This document shows positions 17,062-24,820 of a stretch of DNA of 64,000 bases, one piece after another. Position numbers and translations under genes: made by a program. Below the pieces are notes generated by a model. It was given only the letters and a program-made list of their open reading frames with translations, did no database searches and had not been told where the DNA came from. Within the stretch, counting starts at the first letter, position 1; each line of letters starts with the position of its first letter. Source of the stretch: Flavobacteriaceae bacterium D16 (GTDB lineage Bacteria > Bacteroidota > Bacteroidia > Flavobacteriales > Flavobacteriaceae); assembly GCA_021295155.1 (NCBI GenBank), contig JAJTJC010000035.1:806001-870000 (forward strand). The letters are read 5' to 3'.

Positions 17062-17526
17062 ATGAAACTGGTCAAACTCTCAGAAAGAAAAGAACTGGAA
17101 ACCCAGGGAAAATTAAAAAAGCGATACCATGGGTTTGAGCAGCTCATAAACGAATTAGGGGAACGGGAATTACCAGAATCAATTATAGGAATTCTCAACA
17201 GTGAAATAGAAGCCCTGAATTCCATTCCCAGTTCGGACAAGCAATTTACCAGGGTGCTTCGCAAAAAGAAGAGTCTCATCTTAAAAACCCTGGAAAAAGA
17301 ACTTAAGCTCGTCCCAAAACACCATTACAGAAACCTGTGGATGGCCATCGGAATGTCTGTATTTGGTATTCCCATGGGCGCCGCATTTGGTGCAGCACTA
17401 GATAATATGGGGTTTTTGGGAATTGGCCTGCCTATAGGCATGGCAATCGGAATAGGTGTTGGAACTGCCATGGATGAAAAGGCCCGGAAAGAAGGAAGGC
17501 AATTAAATGTGGTACACGAATTCTAA
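17062..17526 (+). CDS. Hypothetical protein with glycine-zipper membrane segment
   Basis: The 154-residue protein has a charged helical N-terminal part (about 1-90) with Leu/Glu-rich helices, then a Gly/Ala/Met-rich hydrophobic stretch with GIPMGAAFGAALDNMGFLG and LPIGMAIGIGVGTAMDEKA near 105-140. The repeated GxxxG spacing suggests a pair of packed membrane helices. I do not recognise the family. Its stop codon directly abuts the ATG of the AraC gene, so the two form an operon and may be functionally linked. Confidence 0.7.
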   Translation: MKLVKLSERKELETQGKLKKRYHGFEQLINELGERELPESIIGILNSEIEALNSIPSSDKQFTRVLRKKKSLILKTLEKELKLVPKHHYRNLWMAIGMSVFGIPMGAAFGAALDNMGFLGIGLPIGMAIGIGVGTAMDEKARKEGRQLNVVHEF

Positions 17527-18393
17527 ATGGCTATCCTACCCACATATACTCAGGTAAATCGTGAAGATAGCCAGGTAAATTTTGGAATCTCCCGAATGGA
17601 GGCCATATATGACAAGCGCAAGGGCAAAATAGACCAACCCCACCGTCACGATTTCTATACCATACTTTTGATCAAATCTGCTCAAGGGAAGCATATAATA
17701 GATTTTAACACCTATCCCCTGGAACCGCTGACCATTACTTTTATCGGACCCGGGCAGGTGCATCAGGTAATAGAAGAAAAACGCAGTGAAGGATATTCAC
17801 TGGTGTTTTCATCCGACTTTTTGGCGCAGAACAACATCCCAATCGAGTTTATTGAAGACCTCAACCTCTTCGAGTGTTACGGGGAAAGTCCCCCTCTTAG
17901 CCTGGATCCTCATGAATTCACACAATTGAGTATTTATACAGAAGAAATAATCAAGCTACAGCACTCAGAAACAGCCTTAAAAGAACAGGCTATTGGGGCC
18001 TTGCTAAAACTTCTGTTAATTAGGTCCAACAATTTGTGCCACCTCCCTAAGGCAGACCCCGTGACGCAAAGTACGGGGCAGGAAACCTTCAGGAAATTCA
18101 GAGATCTGCTCAACAAGAATTTTTCAAAGTGGCATGCCTCCGCCGAATATGCCAGGGCACTTCATATAACACCGGACCACCTCAACAGGGTGGTTAAATC
18201 CCTGAGTGGAAAAACAGCAAAGGAACATATTCAAAGCCGCATACTTACCGCCGCCAGGAGGATGTTGTACTTCACAAATGAATCCCAGAAAGAAATTGCT
18301 TATGCCCTCGGTTTTAAAGAACCCGCCCATTTTAGTGCGTTCTTTAAAAAATGCGCCGGAGTATCCCCTTCCCATTTCCGTTCTATGCGCTAG
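17527..18393 (+). CDS. AraC family transcriptional regulator
   Basis: The 288-residue regulator has an N-terminal cupin-like domain (DQPHRHDFYTILLIKSAQGKH near 35-55, then ITFIGPGQVHQV) and a C-terminal pair of helix-turn-helix motifs from about 190: HASAEYARALHITPDHLNRVVKSL and QKEIAYALGFKEPAHFSAFFKK, ending GVSPSHFRSMR. This is the standard AraC layout. The His residues in the cupin suggest sensing of a small molecule. It follows the glycine-zipper gene with no gap and precedes the pirin and nitroreductase genes, which are plausible targets. Confidence 0.92.
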   Translation: MAILPTYTQVNREDSQVNFGISRMEAIYDKRKGKIDQPHRHDFYTILLIKSAQGKHIIDFNTYPLEPLTITFIGPGQVHQVIEEKRSEGYSLVFSSDFLAQNNIPIEFIEDLNLFECYGESPPLSLDPHEFTQLSIYTEEIIKLQHSETALKEQAIGALLKLLLIRSNNLCHLPKADPVTQSTGQETFRKFRDLLNKNFSKWHASAEYARALHITPDHLNRVVKSLSGKTAKEHIQSRILTAARRMLYFTNESQKEIAYALGFKEPAHFSAFFKKCAGVSPSHFRSMR

Positions 18394-18611
18394 ATCGGAT
18401 TTTTGTAAGTCTAGCCCGTATTTTAATATTCCCTACCTAAAGGAAATGGACCAATTTTGTGGTGTATAAGTATTATCTCAACCTTGAGCGGACAAAAAAA
18501 CGTAATCCCGTTATGTTAATGACAAAAAATGTGCGTCTTAAAAAGTCCTCTTATGATGAGTTTATAGAGAAGACAAATTTTAGTATTGGTTCAACTACAA
18601 AAAATACAATT

Positions 18612-19325
18612 ATGAATTCCGTTTTACATAAATCAGAAACACGCGGCCATGCCAATCATGGCTGGTTGGATTCTCACCATACCTTTAGTTTTGCAAATTA
18701 TTACCATCCGGACCGTATTAATTTTGGAGTGCTCCGGGTATTAAATGATGATATTGTTTCCGAAGGCAGGGGATTTGGAACCCACCCTCATGACAATATG
18801 GAGATCATCTCCATCCCATTGGAGGGTGACCTGGAACACAAAGACAGCATGGGTAATACCACGGTTATCCGGGAAGGTGATGTACAGGTCATGAGCGCTG
18901 GTACCGGGATATTCCACAGTGAATACAACAAGAATCCGGATAAGCCGGTAAAATTCTTACAGATCTGGGTGCTTCCCAATAAAAAAGATGTAACCCCAAG
19001 ATATGATCAGGTTACGGTAGGTGATCTTGAAAAAGAAAATGCATTTTACCAGGTGCTTTCACCCAATGAGGACGATGCCGGCGTATGGATTCACCAGGAT
19101 GCCTGGTTTCATATGGGCAATTTTGAGGCCGGCACAGCAACCAGCTATACCCTGAAAAAAGAAGGAAACGGGATATATGCCTTTATAATTGATGGGGAAG
19201 TAGAAATAGAAGGCCAAATTCTAAATAAAAGGGATGGTTTTGGACTCTGGAACACCTCAGAAGTGCATTTAAAATCCAATAGTCCAAGCAAAGTATTATT
19301 AATGGAAATACCCATGAACATTTAA
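18612..19325 (+). CDS. Pirin family protein
   Basis: The 237-residue protein is a bicupin of the pirin/quercetin dioxygenase family. The metal site is visible in the N-terminal cupin: FGTHPHDNMEIIS (His, His) with a later HSE in GIFHSEYNK and a Glu of the same cupin. Some pirins oxidise quercetin. I start at ATG 18612 because homologues begin with SVLHKSETRGHANHGWL; the 51 codons upstream to 18459 have no family similarity. It is followed 12 bases later by a nitroreductase gene, forming a likely redox or xenobiotic pair. Confidence 0.9.
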   Translation: MNSVLHKSETRGHANHGWLDSHHTFSFANYYHPDRINFGVLRVLNDDIVSEGRGFGTHPHDNMEIISIPLEGDLEHKDSMGNTTVIREGDVQVMSAGTGIFHSEYNKNPDKPVKFLQIWVLPNKKDVTPRYDQVTVGDLEKENAFYQVLSPNEDDAGVWIHQDAWFHMGNFEAGTATSYTLKKEGNGIYAFIIDGEVEIEGQILNKRDGFGLWNTSEVHLKSNSPSKVLLMEIPMNI

Positions 19326-19337
19326 GACAACAACACT

Positions 19338-19967
19338 ATGAAACTTATTGAAAATCTGCAATGGCGATACGCCACAAAAAAATTCGACGCCACAAAAAAA
19401 GTGAGCCAGGAAGAACTGGAAAATATCAAGGAAGCCATTAGGTTATCTGCATCCTCCTATGGCCTTCAATTGTATAAAGTACTGGTTATAGAAGATCCCG
19501 ATATACGGAAGTCACTTAGGGAAGCGTCCTGGGGGCAGCCTCAAATTACAGATGCCTCGCATCTCTTTGTTTTTTGTAACTACGCCAGTGTTCAGGAAGC
19601 AGATGTGGATGCCTATCTGGAATTAAAGGCCGACACACAGGGCCTTGATATAAAAAATTTGCAAGGTTATGGGGACTTCATGAAAGATAAATTAGTCTCT
19701 ATGAGTCCTGAGGTACAAAAGAACTGGACTGTCAGACAGACCTACATCGCCTTGGGTAACCTTCTGGCTGCTTGCGCCGAACTGCAAATAGATTCCTGTC
19801 CGATGGAAGGTTTTGACCCCGTCCAGTACGATGAGATCCTTGGATTAAAAGAAAAAGGACTTACTACAGCTGTAGTTGCATCCATTGGATATCGTTCTGA
19901 AGAAGATCAGACCCAGGATCTCCCAAAAGTTCGCAAAGCCACTAATGTGCTTTTTGAATCTGTTTAA
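19338..19967 (+). CDS. NAD(P)H-dependent nitroreductase-family oxidoreductase
   Basis: The 209-residue flavoenzyme starts LIENLQWRYATKKFDATKKVS, the NfsB/DrgA-type opening with the FMN-binding R..KKFD motif. It continues with RLSASSYGLQLYKVLVI and the dimer-side segment LGNLLAACAELQIDSCPMEGFDP near 135-160. Such enzymes reduce nitro compounds, quinones or flavins with NAD(P)H and FMN in the cytoplasm. It probably shares a transcript with the pirin gene 12 bases upstream. Two hairpins at 20004-20030 and 20049-20081 end the unit. Confidence 0.9.
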   Translation: MKLIENLQWRYATKKFDATKKVSQEELENIKEAIRLSASSYGLQLYKVLVIEDPDIRKSLREASWGQPQITDASHLFVFCNYASVQEADVDAYLELKADTQGLDIKNLQGYGDFMKDKLVSMSPEVQKNWTVRQTYIALGNLLAACAELQIDSCPMEGFDPVQYDEILGLKEKGLTTAVVASIGYRSEEDQTQDLPKVRKATNVLFESV

Positions 19968-20003
19968 GAGAGGCTATTTATCTAAAAAAGGGCTTAAATC
20001 AAT

Positions 20004-20030
20004 CAGAGAGGTAGTTATTTCTCTTTTTTA
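20004..20030 (+). terminator. Weak terminator after the nitroreductase gene
   Basis: AGAGA (20005-20009) pairs with TCTCT (20020-20024), followed by TTTTTA. The stem is only five pairs, so this would be a weak first terminator ahead of the strong one at 20049-20081. Confidence 0.35.
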
Positions 20031-20048
20031 AATATTCAGTATATTGAT

Positions 20049-20081
20049 AGGACTTTTAGTAACTAAAAGTCCTTTCTTTTT
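20049..20081 (+). terminator. Strong intrinsic terminator just before the STING-like gene
   Basis: GGACTTTTAG (20050-20059) pairs perfectly with CTAAAAGTCC (20063-20072) around a TAA loop, plus an A-T pair outside, and is followed by TTTCTTTTT. It ends the pirin-nitroreductase transcript. The next gene starts only 23 bases after the T tract, leaving little room for a separate promoter, so the hairpin may also act as an attenuator. Confidence 0.8.
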
Positions 20082-20103
20082 GGTCAATACCATATAGTAT
20101 CAC

Positions 20104-20784
20104 ATGCCTGCCAAACTAAAATTTTTCCCATTTAAGGATTTAGTCTTTTCCGTAGTACCCACAGCGGCCTCGTACGAAGGCTATCTTAAAGACATGGTAC
20201 CACTGGAACTATTATCCAATAAGTTTGTAGAACTCGGGGTTGGAGCTGGGCTTTCTTTACTACTGGCGCTAGTTTTTTACCGGGAAAACATAAGATCTTA
20301 TAAAAAATCCCTTGCTGAAATTCTGGCAACCGGCTATTTCTCAAATTTTACAGGAAAATTAGGCAGGGTCTTGCAAACCAATAAGCCCCTGACTTTTATA
20401 TTTCCCAACGGTGTTGAACATCAGGTGTATCCCGATAATATTCAAGTTCAGGTTGCCTTGCCAAATTCACTATCATCACTAAAAAAATATAGTGGTGATG
20501 TAAAAAAGAAGTGCCAGATAGCATATCTGAAAGACAGTCCCACACAGGATCCGTTTTGGGTGAGAGGAGTAATTAATGGTGGAGGTAAAATGACAATCTA
20601 TGAATATCCGAGGACCTTATTTGCACTTCCCTCCTATCTACGCAAAGATTTTGATGACGAGGTTACAGCTGAAAAAAACTCCAAAACGCTTTTCCGTTAC
20701 TTTAATGCCAAAATAGAAAGTTTCCGTATCGAATTCAGTCAGGATATTCCAGAAAACAATATACATTTTACGGATATTTCATAG
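20104..20784 (+). CDS. Membrane-anchored STING-like cyclic-dinucleotide receptor
   Basis: The 226-residue protein has a hydrophobic helix at about 41-59 (FVELGVGAGLSLLLALVFY), then a soluble domain that I read as prokaryotic STING. ILATGYFSNFTGKL (73-86) matches the first helix of STING cyclic-dinucleotide domains (human: AWSYYIGYL). DNIQVQVALPNSLSSL (111-126) is the core strand, and MTIYEYPRTLFALPSYL (163-179) aligns with human VLEYATPLQTLFAMSQY, the ligand-contacting segment. A helix KNSKTLFRYFNAKIESF (191-207) follows. Arg154 is a candidate lid residue. Known bacterial STINGs bind c-di-GMP from a neighbouring CD-NTase and drive abortive infection through a fused TIR or membrane part. No CD-NTase, GGDEF or TIR gene occurs here. 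Hand-counted lines of the gene run 30-45% G+C, poorer than asnA, hinting at transfer. The family call is from pattern recall, not a search. Confidence 0.68.
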   Translation: MPAKLKFFPFKDLVFSVVPTAASYEGYLKDMVPLELLSNKFVELGVGAGLSLLLALVFYRENIRSYKKSLAEILATGYFSNFTGKLGRVLQTNKPLTFIFPNGVEHQVYPDNIQVQVALPNSLSSLKKYSGDVKKKCQIAYLKDSPTQDPFWVRGVINGGGKMTIYEYPRTLFALPSYLRKDFDDEVTAEKNSKTLFRYFNAKIESFRIEFSQDIPENNIHFTDIS

Positions 20785-20875
20785 CGCCCGCGAGAACGAA
20801 TAAATAGTGCACTGTTAGCAACTGCCATTTACATTCATCTAAAAACATGTATTTGACCCTTAAATAGCTGTTTTT

Positions 20876-20905
20876 AAGTTTATTAAACACTTTGTAAAGT
20901 TTATT
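20876..20905 (+). repeat. Paired direct repeat in the asnA leader
   Basis: AAGTTTATT occurs at 20876-20884 and again at 20897-20905, exactly 21 bases apart (two helical turns), within 235 bases of otherwise featureless sequence before asnA. This spacing suits a regulator binding side by side. The larger word GTAAAGTTTATT (20894-20905) recurs once upstream of kdsD at 42051-42062. Confidence 0.35.
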
Positions 20906-21019
20906 CCAAACCTGAGATTTATCACCTTTTATGCTACCTGTATTGAGTAATTTTAGGCTGCAATCCGGAGAAGTTGATTGGCGCTCTTTCCACAACTTTT
21001 CTGTTTAAATGTTTCTCCT

Positions 21020-22147
21020 ATGAAAAGTAAAACATCAGACCTGGCCGGACCCGGTATCAGCACTTATGAAGCTGTAAAAGAAGTATTGCCCAAGGATTAT
21101 CAAGCACTGCAATCACCATTAAAGCGGATGGAAGCCCTTTATGAAGTGAAAGAATTTATTGAAAAAGGACTTGCAAACGCACTAAACCTGCAAATGGTAC
21201 AGGTGCCCCTGATCGTTAGTAAAGACAGTGGTGTAAACGATTACCTGGATAGGGATGGTTCCCGAACCCCGGTAGAATTTCCAGCCGGACTCGGCTTGGA
21301 GAAACGTATTGAAGCACAGGTGGTACAGGCTGCCACCAAGTGGAAACGCATGGCCCTCGCCCAATTTGAATGCGAGGCGGGACAAGGTATCAATACAGAC
21401 ATGCGCGCTATCCGTAAAGATTACTTCCTGGATCATGATCACTCATCTTATGTAGATCAGTGGGACTGGGAAAAGCGAATAAATGAAGAAGATCGGAATC
21501 TGGAATATCTCAAAGATACGGTTCGGAAGATATGGACAGTGATCCGGGATGCCGGACGCATGGCCAGGGAAAAATTCCCGGAACTCCGCAATACCGACTA
21601 CCCGGATTTCCCTGAAGAGTTGAAATTCATACACGCCGAGGAGATTCTGGAGATGTTCCCGGACCTGCCACGAAAAGATCGGGAAACCGAACTCCTTAAA
21701 AAATATCCGGCGGTCTTTATCATTGGCATAGGCGCTGTGCTCGAAGACGGCTATCCCCACGAAATGCGTGCGGCGGATTATGACGACTGGATCAGCCCGA
21801 CCGTAACCAAAAACGGGAAGCAGTACTACGGCCTTAACGGCGATATTTTGGTATACAATCCGGTTACCGGAAGAAGGCATGAATTAAGTTCTATGGGCGT
21901 TCGGGTAACCAAAGAAAGTCTTAAAAAACAGTTGGAAATGAGCGGACAGCTGGACTTCCTGGACCTCCCCTACCACCAGGCCATCCTGAACGATGAGATC
22001 CCACTGAGTATTGGCGGTGGTATCGGGCAGGCACGTACCTATATGTACCTGCTGCGTACGGCTCACCTTGGGGAAGTTACCGTATCCATCTGGCCGGAGG
22101 AACTCAAGAAGATTTGTGCTGAGAAGAATATTCACGTACTGGAATAA
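21020..22147 (+). CDS. asnA: Aspartate--ammonia ligase (asparagine synthetase A)
   Basis: AsnA makes asparagine from aspartate, ammonia and ATP in the cytoplasm; it has the fold of class II aminoacyl-tRNA synthetases. The 375-residue protein shows LQMVQVPLIVSKDSGVNDYL near 60 and VEFPAGLGLEKRIEAQVVQAATKWKR near 85. The class II motif-2-like stretch GINTDMRAIRKDY lies near 122, and LSIGGGIGQARTYMYLLRTAHLGEV near 335. I start at ATG 21020, giving MKSKTSDLAGPG; the reading from 20978 adds 14 unlike residues. Length is slightly above the E. coli enzyme (330). It ends in the terminator at 22171-22207. Confidence 0.95.
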   Translation: MKSKTSDLAGPGISTYEAVKEVLPKDYQALQSPLKRMEALYEVKEFIEKGLANALNLQMVQVPLIVSKDSGVNDYLDRDGSRTPVEFPAGLGLEKRIEAQVVQAATKWKRMALAQFECEAGQGINTDMRAIRKDYFLDHDHSSYVDQWDWEKRINEEDRNLEYLKDTVRKIWTVIRDAGRMAREKFPELRNTDYPDFPEELKFIHAEEILEMFPDLPRKDRETELLKKYPAVFIIGIGAVLEDGYPHEMRAADYDDWISPTVTKNGKQYYGLNGDILVYNPVTGRRHELSSMGVRVTKESLKKQLEMSGQLDFLDLPYHQAILNDEIPLSIGGGIGQARTYMYLLRTAHLGEVTVSIWPEELKKICAEKNIHVLE

Positions 22148-22170
22148 TTAATTTGACCAGATAAAGAATG

Positions 22171-22207
22171 CAGCCATTGTAAAAGAACTACAATGGCTGT
22201 ATCTTTT
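22171..22207 (+). terminator. Terminator after asnA
   Basis: CAGCCATTGTA (22171-22181) pairs perfectly with TACAATGGCTG (22189-22199) around a seven-base loop, followed by TATCTTTT. The tail TATCTTTT also resembles a promoter -7 box for the methyltransferase gene that begins at 22213. Confidence 0.75.
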
Positions 22208-22212
22208 CAGCA

Positions 22213-23016
22213 GTGAACAGGGAGAAGGACTATATCGCCAAAAACCGCAAGGGCTGGAACAACAAGGTATCATTCCACCTGCAATCAGACTTTTACAATG
22301 TCGCAGGATTTCTTGAAGGTGAGTCGTCTTTACGTGAAATCGAGCTCGGCCTTTTAGGGGATTTAAAAGGAAAATCCATCCTGCATCTGCAGTGCCATTT
22401 TGGTCTGGACACCCTGTCTCTCGCACGTATGGGGGCTAATGTTACTGGTGTGGACTTATCTGACAAAGCCATTGAAAAGGCTCGCGAACTGGCGAAAGAA
22501 ACGGATTTACCAGCACGTTTTATTTGTTGCGATCTGTACGAACTGCCCAATCACCTCAATGAAAAATTTGATCTGGTTTTCACCACCTATGGTGCCATTG
22601 GCTGGTTACCTGATTTAGACAAATGGGCCTCACTCATATCGCGCTACCTGAAACCTGGAGGGGAATTGTTATTTGTAGAATTTCACCCGGTGGTCTGGAT
22701 GTTTGATGAGGACTTTGATCGGGTTGCCTATGACTACTTCAAATCAAAACCCATTATAGAAACCGAAACAGGCACTTATGCCGATCCCAGCGCCCCACTG
22801 AAACAGGAATTAGTATCCTGGAACCATGGCCTGGGAGAAGTATTGAGTAATCTTCTGGAGGCGGGATTGGAAATCGCTTTTTTTGAAGAATACGATTATT
22901 CTCCTTACAACTGTTTTAAGGGAACCGTGGAAGTAGCTCCCGGCAGGTACCGGATCGCCAGCCTCGAGCACAAGATCCCTATGGTATATGCCTTAAGAGC
23001 TGGAAAACGGAGGTGA
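22213..23016 (+). CDS. Class I SAM-dependent methyltransferase
   Basis: The 267-residue protein has the SAM-binding motif I ILHLQCHFGLDTLSLARMGANVTGVDLS near residues 56-83, motif II/III region FDLVFTTYGAIGWLPDLDKWA near 120 and post-motif LKPGGELLFVEFHPV near 148. The substrate cannot be told; it belongs with the UbiE/small-molecule type. It starts at GTG 22213, only six bases after the asnA terminator tail. No ATG lies nearby in frame, and the N-terminal KDYIAKNRKGWNNKVSFH is normal for this subgroup. Confidence 0.88.
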   Translation: MNREKDYIAKNRKGWNNKVSFHLQSDFYNVAGFLEGESSLREIELGLLGDLKGKSILHLQCHFGLDTLSLARMGANVTGVDLSDKAIEKARELAKETDLPARFICCDLYELPNHLNEKFDLVFTTYGAIGWLPDLDKWASLISRYLKPGGELLFVEFHPVVWMFDEDFDRVAYDYFKSKPIIETETGTYADPSAPLKQELVSWNHGLGEVLSNLLEAGLEIAFFEEYDYSPYNCFKGTVEVAPGRYRIASLEHKIPMVYALRAGKRR

Positions 23017-23081
23017 AAATCTGAGTTTTAGTATTTCAATCTGAATGAAAATCACTAACTTATTCAGGATTCTGTAAGAGA

Positions 23082-23438
23082 ATGACCACAACTTCAAGCC
23101 AAAAAGATAAATACCGCTGGCTGCTCTGGCTGGCCCGGATATGGAATGTGCTTAGCATCGCCTTTCTGCTTTTCATGCTTATCGGCCACTTAATAGGGGA
23201 TGATGGATTTGCTTTCGCCAACCAGAAAGAATGGCTTATGTTTCTCTTTTTTCCTTTGGGCGTACTTCTGGGTCTCGCCCTCTGTTGGTGGAAACCCTGG
23301 TTGGGTGGCTTTGTTACAATTGGGTCTTTAATAGCATTCCGTCTGATTGGTCAGGAAATCGACTTTAATTTTTGGATCGACGGTTCGGCTGCACCCGGTT
23401 TTCTTTTCTTGTTATATTGGGCACTGCATAAAAAATAG
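23082..23438 (+). CDS. Hypothetical small membrane protein
   Basis: The 118-residue protein has four predicted membrane helices (near 14-35, 48-68, 72-90 and 98-115), rich in Trp and Leu, with LALCWWKPWLGG between the second and third. I do not recognise the family with certainty; the C-terminal WALHKK is a typical positive end. It lies between the methyltransferase and the molybdate operon, with no clear link to either. Confidence 0.65.
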   Translation: MTTTSSQKDKYRWLLWLARIWNVLSIAFLLFMLIGHLIGDDGFAFANQKEWLMFLFFPLGVLLGLALCWWKPWLGGFVTIGSLIAFRLIGQEIDFNFWIDGSAAPGFLFLLYWALHKK

Positions 23439-23495
23439 CCAATTTTTAGCACCCTTACGGGCCTGTGTGATACCCAAATTCTACCATAGGATTGC

Positions 23496-23503
23496 TATCT
23501 TTA
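23496..23503 (+). promoter_or_regulatory. TATCTTTA promoter-like box of the molybdate operon
   Basis: TATCTTTA lies 75 bases before the ATG at 23578. It is one base from TAnnTTTG and sits in the first non-coding stretch upstream of modA. I see no molybdenum-cofactor riboswitch-like structure in the leader. Confidence 0.4.
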
Positions 23504-23577
23504 AACCCAAAGCTAAATTCCCCTTGTCTCCTTTGATCCAAAAAAATCCTTTTAAGACTTTGCACTCCTTCGCGGCT

Positions 23578-24426
23578 ATGTTTTTTAATGTTTTGGAAAT
23601 GACGGTTCCTCTGAGCCCGTGGTGGGTTAAGATCAACAGGGGGCCAAGAACCCTCCTGTCCCTGAAGAACTATTACTGGGCTACATTGGGGGTTCTCCTC
23701 ATTACTTTTTCCTGCAATCCAGATGTGAAACAGTCCAAACTCACCATCGCTACCGCGGCGAACATGCAGTTCGCTATGGAGGAACTCACCCAGGCTTTTA
23801 CCGAGCAGAGTGGCATTAAAACCGAACTTATCCTGGGATCTTCCGGTATGCTTACCGCACAGCTAATGGCCGGAGCCCCCTATGATATTTTTGTATCAGC
23901 GAATTTGCAGTACCCCGAATACCTTTATGAACACGGCTATGGGTATCAGAAGCCTGATATCTACGGATACGGGCAATTGGTTCTTTGGACTTGCAAAGCA
24001 GGAATATCCCCCTCATTATCGTGGCTCAAAGAAGAATCTGTTTCTCATATAGCAATAGCCAACCCGGAATTGGCGCCTTATGGACGAGCTGCTAAAGAAG
24101 TACTGCTGCAGGAAGATCTCTACAATGCTGTTTCCAAAAAACTGGTATATGGCGAAAGTATTACCCAAACCAATCAGTTTATCCGCACCGGGGCTGCAGA
24201 AATGGGTTTTACATCCTTGTCGGTTGTTGTATCTCCTAAAATGAAGAATACGGGCAAATGGACGCTCATACCCAATGAAAAATACAGTCCGATTGCTCAA
24301 GGAATTTTAGTCCTGAATATTGAGGAAGCATCACTGAATAATGCGCTAAAATTTCATACTTTTCTCAAAAGCGATAACGGAAAAAGGATTTTAAAAAAAT
24401 ACGGGTACCTTCCTGCTGATGAATAA
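23578..24426 (+). CDS. modA: Molybdate ABC transporter substrate-binding lipoprotein ModA
   Basis: ModA binds molybdate or tungstate in the periplasm and hands it to ModBC. After a long N-terminal region and a hydrophobic signal ending LLITFSC (probable lipobox), the mature protein starts KLTIATAANMQFAMEELTQAF. It continues with ILGSSGMLTAQLMAGAPYDIFVSAN, the family's oxyanion-binding segments (Ser/Ala of TAANM and SSGML). NPELAPYGRAAKEVL and AEMGFTSLSVV follow. The start is uncertain: ATG 23578 (282 residues) or ATG 23599. It overlaps the Mop gene by 8 bases and heads the operon modA-mop-modB-modC. Confidence 0.9.
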   Translation: MFFNVLEMTVPLSPWWVKINRGPRTLLSLKNYYWATLGVLLITFSCNPDVKQSKLTIATAANMQFAMEELTQAFTEQSGIKTELILGSSGMLTAQLMAGAPYDIFVSANLQYPEYLYEHGYGYQKPDIYGYGQLVLWTCKAGISPSLSWLKEESVSHIAIANPELAPYGRAAKEVLLQEDLYNAVSKKLVYGESITQTNQFIRTGAAEMGFTSLSVVVSPKMKNTGKWTLIPNEKYSPIAQGILVLNIEEASLNNALKFHTFLKSDNGKRILKKYGYLPADE

Positions 24427-24820
24427 ATTGAGTGGAAATATCGTCGATATTGAAACAAGCGGTAATCTTTCCCGGGTGGAAGTAGCCTTATCCAATGGAA
24501 TTAAGGTTTCTGCTGTTGTTATTGAAACACCGGATACCGCGAGCTATCTCAAAATAAATAATGCCATTCATGTACTATTCAAAGAGACAGAAGTAATACT
24601 GTCTAAAGACCCGGAGGTGGCCGTAAGCATGGCAAATAGAATTCCGGGCAAGATATCCGAATTACGGGTAGGAGATTTGTTTTGCGAAGTATCTATACAA
24701 ACCACTGCCGGTGATATCAAAGCTATAATTAACAAATTAGCGTGGGAAAGGTGGCCCTTGCATTCAGCGGATCAGGTTATTGCTATGGTGAAAACAAACG
24801 AAATTATGCTTCAGGAATAA
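24419..24820 (+). CDS. Molbindin-like protein with two Mop domains
   Basis: The 133-residue protein consists of two Mop/TOBE repeats: KLSGNIVDIETSGNLSRVEVAL..GIKVSAVV (about 3-66) and IPGKISELRVGDLFCEVSIQT..DIKAII (about 74-133). Mop domains assemble into rings that bind molybdate or tungstate, so this is probably a cytoplasmic oxyanion store or sensor. It overlaps modA by 8 bases, and its stop overlaps the modB start (TAATG), so translation is coupled across the operon. ModC carries its own C-terminal TOBE-like part as well. Confidence 0.85.
   Translation: MNKLSGNIVDIETSGNLSRVEVALSNGIKVSAVVIETPDTASYLKINNAIHVLFKETEVILSKDPEVAVSMANRIPGKISELRVGDLFCEVSIQTTAGDIKAIINKLAWERWPLHSADQVIAMVKTNEIMLQE

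Noticed and set aside
18459-18611. Extended start of the pirin gene
   Set aside because: Pirins start at the HKSETRGHANHGWL segment; the 51 extra codons are Lys/Asn/Thr-rich with no pattern and look like leader sequence.
20785-21019. A small gene or partner between the STING-like gene and asnA
   Set aside because: No frame of useful length with a start codon and protein-like composition is present on either strand; the region looks like the asnA leader.
23347-23577. Longer modA reading that overlaps the upstream membrane-protein gene by about 90 bases
   Set aside because: The added residues have no family similarity, precede the signal peptide and run through another gene; a promoter-like box at 23496 lies inside them.
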